From contig JAFAPL010001040.1 in assembly GCA_019247135.1 (NCBI GenBank), positions 1 to 7,644 of the forward strand: a stretch of DNA of 7,644 nt, given 5' to 3'. The notes under the pieces were generated by a model. That model did no database searches, was not told where the DNA came from, and worked only from the letters and a program-made list of their open reading frames with translations. The translations under genes were made by a program, and so were the position numbers. This document shows positions 1-4,400 of the stretch, one piece after another. Source of the stretch: Chloroflexota bacterium. Lineage in GTDB: Bacteria; Chloroflexota; UBA6077; CF-72. The number at the start of each line of letters is the position of its first letter. Position 1 is the stretch's first letter.

Positions 1-473
1 GGACCATGAATTCGCAACCTGGCGGCCTGAATGTGATCCTGGATGGGTTCGGGTATTTGACCGCAGCCGGCGCCGATACCCTGGTGCTCCTGCCTGACCC
101 GCAGCGGCTGGTCGATACACGCGCGGCGGGTGGACCTATTGCTGCCAGTACCTCGCGGTGCTTCACGCTGGCTGGTGTAGCGGGGATACCAGCGAGCGCA
201 GCTGCTGTGATCCTGAACGTCACGGCAGTGAGCCAGACGGCGAGCGGCTGGTTTGTCGTCTACCCGAACGGGCAGCCGATTCCGGCCACGTCAACGGTCG
301 ACTTCGACCCGAACACATACGCGATCGCCAATAACCAGATCGTGGCCCTGGGCGCTGACGGGCAAGTGTGCGTACTGGCACAGACGATGAATGGCGTTCC
401 GGGGAGCTCGAATGTCGTCTTTGACGTAAGTGGCTATCTAACTGACGCCGGTCCTCTCATCACCCGGCACTGA
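1..473 (+). CDS. Secreted RLVDTR-type tandem-repeat protein, C-terminal part (5' end outside window)
   Basis: This is the end of an extracellular or surface repeat protein of a kind common in actinobacteria; its biochemical role is unknown. Counting from the ATG at 6, one complete beta-rich repeat runs from about residue 29 to 146. It contains RLVDTR (34-39), AGVAGIPASAAAVILNVT (56-73), a GWFVVYPNG segment (81-89), and a closing VVFDVSGYL (137-145). Cys52 and Cys122 lie at positions that could pair as a disulphide. The ATG at 6 is probably not the start. The codon before it (bases 3-5) is Thr, and T-MN at bases 3-11 followed by a VILDGFGYL closing motif matches TMN (127-129) followed by VVFDVSGYL, one repeat length (127 residues) later. 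The window therefore opens inside the previous repeat, and the signal peptide and further repeats should lie to the left. The stop is TGA at 471-473. No membrane anchor or sorting signal follows the last repeat. Repeat identity is clear; function is not. Confidence 0.82.
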   Translation, partial: TMNSQPGGLNVILDGFGYLTAAGADTLVLLPDPQRLVDTRAAGGPIAASTSRCFTLAGVAGIPASAAAVILNVTAVSQTASGWFVVYPNGQPIPATSTVDFDPNTYAIANNQIVALGADGQVCVLAQTMNGVPGSSNVVFDVSGYLTDAGPLITRH

Positions 474-517
474 GACCCCGCCCGCCAGCGGATCGCGGTG
501 CCGATGTTCGCATCCTG

Positions 518-838
518 ATGATGCTCGGGCCGATGAGCATCGCGGTGATGAAGGTCCACTGGGGCAAGCCGATCTGGGGAAGCGAGGGCGGCGCAGAGCT
601 GCCGGTGACCAACATGGCGGTCGGTCTCGCGCTGGCGCTCACCATTCCGGGGCGATACTCACTTGACTCTCTGCTTGGCATCCGCGCGCCGCGTGCGTTC
701 GTGGCGCTCGTAGGTGCGGGAGTCGTCGCGGGCATCGCCGTGGGTGCGAGCGCCCAAGCTGCGCCAGACCCCGAGAGCCCGCAGGCAGAAGTGGCAGGAG
801 CTGAGCTCCAGGGCCGCCAGAACGCCAGCACTGCCTGA
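518..838 (+). pseudogene. DoxX-family membrane protein, 5'-truncated remnant
   Basis: DoxX proteins are small four-helix inner-membrane proteins, usually about 130-170 residues, linked in some bacteria to quinone, thiosulfate or oxidative-stress metabolism. Only the second half is recognisable here. It has a third-helix-like segment ending in the conserved His (MMLGPMSIAVMKVH, residues 1-14), the GGAELPVTN loop (24-32), a fourth helix, and the signature GRYSLDSLLG (45-54). A further hydrophobic stretch (60-77) and a polar Ala/Glu/Gln-rich tail follow. Helices 1 and 2 are missing. The frame stays open upstream only to a stop at 443-445, and that stretch overlaps the end of the preceding gene and does not encode a helix. 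No Shine-Dalgarno sequence precedes the ATG at 518. Homology may extend a few codons upstream (VRIL, 506-517). I infer that a deletion joined this fragment to the end of the repeat-protein gene. A short functional variant is possible but less likely. Confidence 0.62.
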
Positions 839-874
839 GCAGCAGCGGCGCTGACCACCGCTTCACACGAAACG

Positions 875-893
875 GCTGCGGAACCGCCGCAGC
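875..893 (+). terminator. Hairpin 36 bp after the DoxX-remnant stop, possible terminator
   Basis: The arms GCTGCGG (875-881) and CCGCAGC (887-893) are perfect complements around a 5-base loop. No T-tract follows, so it would be a tract-less hairpin of the kind often seen in high-GC actinobacteria. Position after a reading frame supports the call; the 7-bp stem is short, and chance is not excluded in such GC-rich DNA. Confidence 0.3.
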
Positions 894-950
894 GTGCCTG
901 GTGAGCCCGTGCCTGCGAGATTCTCGATGTGCTCCACTGCGCCTGCCAGC

Positions 951-982
951 CTGGTCAGTTGCTGAAGTCTTCAGTCGACCAG
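951..982. repeat. Nested inverted repeat upstream of the MOSC gene
   Basis: An outer pair CTGGTC (951-956) and GACCAG (977-982) encloses an inner pair CTGAAG (962-967) and CTTCAG (969-974) with a single central T. The unpaired spacers are 5 and 2 bases. The element ends 91 bp before the MOSC start codon, so it could be an operator or part of a hairpin in the leader. No regulator can be named from the sequence. Confidence 0.4.
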
Positions 983-1073
983 AAGGGTCCGGCTACCGGC
1001 GATGCTCGCCTGACGATCCGGGCAACCACAGCATGCGTTAGCGGAGATCAGGAGACCTGGTACGGTCGCTGAT

Positions 1074-1865
1074 GTGCGGATCGTGGAGATCGCCTACACG
1101 CTAGTCAAAGGGCTTGGCCTGCTGTACCCGTCCCAAGTCGAGTTAACGCCCGCGGGGGTGGCGAGCAACCGCCGGTTCTTCCTGGTTGACGAGCATCTAC
1201 AAATGGTGAACGGCAAACGGCTCGGCAAGCTGGTCCAGCTCGAGCCAGAGCTCGACGAGGCGGACAACCGGCTCACGCTGCGCTTTCCCGACGGTGCATG
1301 CGTGAGCGACGTCGTCGAACTGGGCGAGTCCGTCCAGACGAGCTTCCTCGGACGCCCCCGCCGCGGCCAGTTGGTAAACGGCCCGTGGGCTGCGGCGCTG
1401 TCCGAGTGGGCCGGTCAGCCGCTTCGCCTCGTTGCGCCCGCGCCGGGCATGGTCGGCGTTGACCGGGGCGTCGCTGGCGGCGTGAGCGTCGCGTCGGTGG
1501 CATCTCTCGAGCGACTGGCAGAGGAGCTGGGTGTTGACACGATCGACCGGGCTCGGTTCCGCATGCTGTTCTGGGTAGACGGCATGGAGTCACACGGGGA
1601 AGACGCCTGGGTTGGGAGGGAGGTGGTGCTCGGCGACGCGGTCGTGCGGTTTCGCGGACACGTGGGCCGCTGCGTCGTGACCAGCCAGAACCCGCGGACC
1701 GGGCTGTCGGACCTCGACACCCTGGGTGGGCTGAGTGCGTATCGGGATCCGTCGGCGACGTCGGCGCCACTCGCGCTGGGCGTATGGGGCGAAGTGGCGA
1801 GTGGCGGGCGCGTGCGTATCGGCGACCTCGCGACGGTGCGCTCGGGGCTAGGGATCACGGAGTAA
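1074..1865 (+). CDS. MOSC domain-containing protein (MOSC N-terminal beta-barrel plus MOSC domain)
   Basis: The protein (263 residues) has the two-part layout of YcbX/mARC-like proteins, which bind molybdenum cofactor and reduce N-hydroxylated compounds or serve in Moco sulfur chemistry. The N-terminal beta-barrel domain (about 1-120) carries VKGLG (11-15), the ELTPAGVASNRRFFLVDE segment (23-40) and KLVQLEP (52-58). The MOSC domain (about 125-255) carries DRARFRMLF (158-166), GEDAWVGREVVLGD (175-188) and the core GRCVVTSQNPRTG (198-210). Cys200 in that core matches the conserved MOSC cysteine expected to coordinate the cofactor. DTLGGLSAYRD (215-225) and a closing VRIGD (247-251) complete the fold. 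The start is GTG at 1074, chosen because the VRIVEIAYTLVKG beginning fits the family; the frame is open further upstream but shows no family similarity. The gene looks intact and stands alone, with no molybdopterin-synthesis or partner reductase gene nearby. The substrate cannot be predicted. Confidence 0.88.
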   Translation: MRIVEIAYTLVKGLGLLYPSQVELTPAGVASNRRFFLVDEHLQMVNGKRLGKLVQLEPELDEADNRLTLRFPDGACVSDVVELGESVQTSFLGRPRRGQLVNGPWAAALSEWAGQPLRLVAPAPGMVGVDRGVAGGVSVASVASLERLAEELGVDTIDRARFRMLFWVDGMESHGEDAWVGREVVLGDAVVRFRGHVGRCVVTSQNPRTGLSDLDTLGGLSAYRDPSATSAPLALGVWGEVASGGRVRIGDLATVRSGLGITE

Positions 1866-2039
1866 CCGGGCATGATGCGGGAGGCGAGTAGCAGGGGTCC
1901 TGCTCCGCGCGTGGCGCTTCATCGTCGGTCTGTCCACCTGGCGTGGTCGCAGTGGCAGAGCGACTGCCGGTCCGCACGTGAACCTCAGGTATGAATGGCA
2001 GACCTGTGTAGTGACCACCGGCGGGGCGCTGTGCGCCGG
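1866..2039. other. Convergent intergenic region after the MOSC gene, with two short hairpins
   Basis: No coding signal is seen in these 174 bases. A hairpin at 1890-1904 and a weaker one (GGCGC 2025-2029, GCGCC 2033-2037, loop TGT) just beyond the stop of the minus-strand GDPD-like remnant fit a convergent arrangement in which each hairpin ends transcription from one side. Both stems are short. Confidence 0.35.
1890..1904 (+). terminator. Possible terminator hairpin of the MOSC gene
   Basis: AGCAGG (1890-1895) and CCTGCT (1899-1904) pair perfectly around a 3-base loop, 24 bases after the MOSC stop codon. No T-run follows. Placement supports a terminator; the 6-bp stem leaves doubt. Confidence 0.35.
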
Positions 2040-2201
2040 CTAGGGACTCCCGTCGTTTGCGAACTTCGCCAATGCGCGCGGAGTATTGGTCGTCACCATG
2101 TCGACGCCCGCGGCAAGGGCGCGTGCGACGCGTTCGCGCCAGCCGGGCGTGTCAGCATCAGCGTCCATAGGTCCAAGCGCAGCTATTCCCGGTGGAAGAG
2201 C
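2040..2201 (-). pseudogene. C-terminal remnant of a GDPD/PI-PLC-like TIM-barrel phosphodiesterase (tentative)
   Basis: Read on the minus strand, the last 50 or so residues before the TAG at 2040-2042 include LPPGIAALGPMDAD, TPGWRERVARALAAGVDMV and TTNTPRALAKF. A helix with 'AL..GVD' followed by a short strand and '[I/V]-T-[N/T]-x-P' is the classic end of the glycerophosphodiester phosphodiesterase and related PI-PLC-like barrels, where the last strand precedes the final helix. The frame stays open to 2480, but the part beyond about 2201-2260 shows no family resemblance and runs under the start of the membrane-protein gene. No catalytic His or Glu/Asp motifs of the barrel are present. I infer a 5'-deleted remnant. 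The alternative is that this is a chance open frame; the tail motif argues against that but is short. Confidence 0.38.
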
Positions 2202-2397
2202 TCGGCGGCGGCCGCGTCTGTACACCTCGAGCGGCGAGAATTGGCGCAGGGAAAAGAGTGTCGCCGACTGAATGCGGGCCGCTGGACCGCTAAATCGGAT
2301 AGCGCTCGGCCTGACCTCTCCCAGGCGTGCGTTCAATCCGTCCCCGAGACGTCGGTGTATGAAGCAATGGACCCCAAGGGGGTGACATTCGAGAGAT
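2202..2397. other. Region between the GDPD-like remnant and the membrane-protein gene, nothing certain
   Basis: Long open frames cross this stretch on both strands, but none shows a recognisable domain or good codon use. It should contain the promoter of the membrane-protein gene. I see no convincing -35/-10 pair. A G-rich stretch AAGGGGG at 2376-2382 lies 15 bases before the GTG at 2398 and is a weak candidate ribosome site. Confidence 0.3.
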
Positions 2398-2901
2398 GTG
2401 AGATCGCGTCTTATGCCAGACTCAGCCGTTCGCGCTCCCAGCACAGCTACCGCCGCCGGAATTGCCTTGCTGACTATCATTGGGGCGGTTCATCTCCTGT
2501 ACGGCCACGGTTACTACGTCTTAGTGGCGTATGTCGGGGCTCTCTTCTACGCGACTGTTGCCAGTGCGGTGGTTGTGGCGGTTGGCCTGGTGCGTGGCGC
2601 CCGTGTATGGGGCTGGACGCTCGGAGTACTGCTTGCAGTTGCGACTCTTGCCGCGTATATCGCTAGTCGCACAATTGGCCTACCCATGTTTCCGGTCCTC
2701 CCCTGGCAGGATCCGTTCGGTTTGGCCGCAGTGGGCGCCGAAGCACTCTTCATTATCCTTGGCGTCATAGTGCTCCGCACCCCGAGCCGCTCCGTCAAGC
2801 ACAACCACGGAGGGCTGGTCGCGGAGATGCGGAGCGAACACGTGCACGATGCCTCGGCTCGTCGCGTGCTGATCCCGAGCGAGAATCGGCCAGACGACTG
2901 A
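2398..2901 (+). CDS. Small integral membrane protein of unknown function (four predicted helices)
   Basis: The 167-residue product has four hydrophobic segments: about residues 19-35, 40-66, 70-93 and 107-126. A polar, His- and Arg-containing C-terminal tail (127-167) follows. Between helices 3 and 4 there is a SRTIGLP motif (90-96), then PWQDPFGLAAVGAEALF (102-118). This 'sRtiGLP...DP.Gl...E' pattern resembles a loose group of uncharacterised actinobacterial four-helix proteins; I cannot assign a function. I chose the GTG at 2398 as the longest start. An in-frame ATG at 2413 would remove five residues before the first helix and is equally possible, since neither has a strong Shine-Dalgarno sequence. 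Codon use differs from the MOSC gene: a hand count of 128 codons gives about 63% G/C at third positions, against about 82% in the first 50 MOSC codons. This suggests a different origin or weaker selection. There is no clear operon partner. Confidence 0.68.
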   Translation: MRSRLMPDSAVRAPSTATAAGIALLTIIGAVHLLYGHGYYVLVAYVGALFYATVASAVVVAVGLVRGARVWGWTLGVLLAVATLAAYIASRTIGLPMFPVLPWQDPFGLAAVGAEALFIILGVIVLRTPSRSVKHNHGGLVAEMRSEHVHDASARRVLIPSENRPDD

Positions 2902-3030
2902 GGTCGTATTCGAGATCGAGTGTGGACACGAGACCTGCTTCAGCCGTACAGAACGTCAACTTTTTCGAGCCCGAGGAACGCCGCTACGCGCGCTGAACCA
3001 GCCGCTGGACGTTAGATACGGCGTCGCCGG
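2902..3030. other. Convergent intergenic region between membrane protein and haloperoxidase pseudogene
   Basis: No gene is seen in these 129 bases. A weak hairpin (ACGAC 2894-2898, GTCGT 2903-2907) spans the membrane-protein stop codon, and a TTTTT run lies at 2961-2965. They are too far apart to form one ordinary rho-independent terminator. Confidence 0.35.
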
Positions 3031-4311
3031 TCATCGTGCGGGCCGGAAGAAGTTTTGCAGGACATAGTTTGCGACTTCATGCCCAATCCAGGCTCCGTCC
3101 GACAATGAATGGCGGAAGTGCAAGCCACCCCACATGCGCGCGTTGAACACCTCGGCCGCGGCGTCACTGAATCGTTCGTAGTGTCGGGTCTTCTGCTCAG
3201 CATTTGCGACGTGACTGTCAACCGAGAATCCGACTATGTCGGTGCCGAAGAAAGCGGCCATCGTCTCGGTTGCTGCAGTCGTCCAGCAGGCGTGCGCGGC
3301 GGGGTACTCCGGGTGGTTGGGATGGTTCGGGTAGAGGAGGGGTGTCCACGATGCATCTGCGTCCGTGGCTGGGTTGCCGTCGGTTTCGGCACGCCGGATC
3401 GCATGGATCGGTCGCCAGAACGTGAAGTGGTACTTCGCATCGAAGCATGCGAGGATCGCATCTGCGACTGACACGTGCATCAGCGTTAGCATGCGCGCGG
3501 TGTCCGCCGGCCCGAGCCCTTTGTCGATGGCCAGTGCGCGCGCGGCCGCGGGCCATTGGACGGCTGTATTGTCCGACCAGAACAGGGCCATGTCCGTCCG
3601 CTCGGGTGTACGAAGCGTGCTGTCGGTCCCACCGTAAGCTTTGATCTCGTTCAAGTCGGCTGCGTATTGCGCGCCGGTGAGTGCGCTCGGGCCGTCCGGA
3701 CGAAATTACGAATTGCTCGTCAGCGTCAGCGGGCGAACCTGCTGCAACTTGACATCAACTGGAGGCGTGGGAGCACCGGTTCGAATACACCGGGGCCGGG
3801 CGGCCTCTGGAGGTACGGCACGTCATTGTCGAAGCCGTCGTCGGTCCGCCACGTGAGAATTGCTGCAGCCACCTGCTCTCCGACCAAGACTCCGTTCGCC
3901 TTCGCCGCATCATCCGGAAGCTTGGCCAGGTAGTCCGCGTACTCGGAGTCCACGCTGGACGCTTGATCGGGTACGCGTCCGACGAGCACGCCGTGCGCGG
4001 CAGTTGCGACTGCAGCAGCCGTGGATGCGGGCAGCTGAACCGTGGGAGAGGCGACGAGCGGTTCGTAGCCGCCTTCAATCGCGACGGAGGTCGTAGATTG
4101 CGGCCTGAACGATGCCCTCGAGAACCGCCGCACTGCCGAGGGGCCGTCCGACGACGATCGCGTTTTGAGCGACGAGGTTCCAGTCGGTGATCGCGTTACC
4201 TTGCCCCGCAGGTGCCGCGGAAAGCGGTCGCACTGATGCAAACGTTGGAACCACTGCCACCACGAGCAAAGCGGCGCGGCTGGATACCCGTAGCGACGAT
4301 CTGATGGGCAT
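3031..4311 (-). pseudogene. Vanadium-haloperoxidase-like PAP2-superfamily protein, disrupted by two frameshifts and a stop
   Basis: Undisrupted, it would encode about 426 residues, the usual size for secreted bacterial relatives of vanadium haloperoxidases, which use bound vanadate to oxidise halide with H2O2. The first part (4311 to about 4090) has a Sec signal peptide (MPIRSSLR, then AALLVVAVVPTFASV) and continues to IVQAAIYD. The middle (about 4085 to 3778) is readable only in another frame: IEGGYEPLVASP, AAHGVLVGRVPDQ, YLAKLPDDAAKANGVLVGEQ and a GVFEP end. The last part returns to the first frame: PTPPVDVKLQQVRPLTLTSNS, a TAA stop at 3706-3708, FRPDGPSALTGAQYAADLNE, and on to TGA at 3031. 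Active-site elements survive: the K-x6-RP motif (Lys 3433-3435, Arg 3412-3414), YPAAH with its His at 3292-3294 where fungal enzymes have PSGH, and R-x5-H (Arg 3136-3138, His 3118-3120). Lesions are +1 near 4084-4090, -1 near 3775-3779, and the stop. Family assignment is firm; the halide, or even haloperoxidase activity, is not known. Confidence 0.85.
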
Positions 4312-4317
4312 GCCGTT

Positions 4318-4323
4318 CCTCCT
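4318..4323 (-). promoter_or_regulatory. Ribosome binding site of the haloperoxidase pseudogene
   Basis: On the minus strand a perfect AGGAGG ends 6 bases before the ATG at 4309-4311. This fixes the start codon and implies that the gene was once well translated. Confidence 0.8.
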
Positions 4324-4350
4324 GGAGTCGAACGGGGTGGAGCGGCGATG

Positions 4351-4356
4351 ATCCTA
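4351..4356 (-). promoter_or_regulatory. Candidate -10 element for the haloperoxidase gene
   Basis: The minus strand reads TAGGAT here, four of six matches to TATAAT, about 40 bases before the start codon. The -35 position 17 bases upstream (4374-4379) has no consensus hexamer and falls in one arm of the palindrome at 4374-4399. This is the arrangement expected for an activator-dependent promoter, but a single -10-like hexamer is weak evidence. Confidence 0.25.
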
Positions 4357-4373
4357 GGTAAGAATGTCCGCCG

Positions 4374-4399
4374 CGCGATCCGTACTGGTACGGATCGCG
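4374..4399. repeat. 12-bp-arm palindrome between regulator stop and haloperoxidase start
   Basis: CGCGATCCGTAC (4374-4385) and GTACGGATCGCG (4388-4399) are perfect inverted repeats separated by TG. The element begins just after the regulator's TAG stop (4401-4403) and ends 62 bp before the haloperoxidase ATG. It is either a terminator hairpin without a T-tract or a regulator-binding dyad; LuxR-type domains bind such dyads near -35. Confidence 0.75.
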
Positions 4400-4400
4400 G

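Larger units (their letters stand above)
839..1073. other. Intergenic region with two small inverted repeats, no gene seen
   Basis: These 235 bases separate the DoxX remnant from the MOSC gene. I see no coding signal on either strand. Two inverted repeats, listed separately at 875-893 and 951-982, are the only structures. The most purine-rich candidate ribosome site is AGGAG at 1050-1054. It lies 19 bases before the GTG used for the MOSC gene, which is longer than usual. No clear -35/-10 pair was found. Confidence 0.5.

Noticed and set aside
1995..2666. Long plus-strand open frame of 223 codons across the MOSC/membrane-protein interval
   Set aside because: Its product is rich in Arg, Ser and Cys with no domain. 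It overlaps a better-supported membrane protein in another frame and the antisense GDPD-like tail; it is a high-GC shadow frame.
2998..3008. CCAGC-C-GCTGG short palindrome near the haloperoxidase 3' end
   Set aside because: A 5-bp stem with a one-base centre cannot form a stable hairpin and is expected by chance in GC-rich DNA.
3755..4078. Minus-strand frame of 107 codons in the haloperoxidase middle region
   Set aside because: It is the third frame, different from both frames that carry haloperoxidase-like sequence, and its product is Ser/Arg/Thr-rich with no motif.
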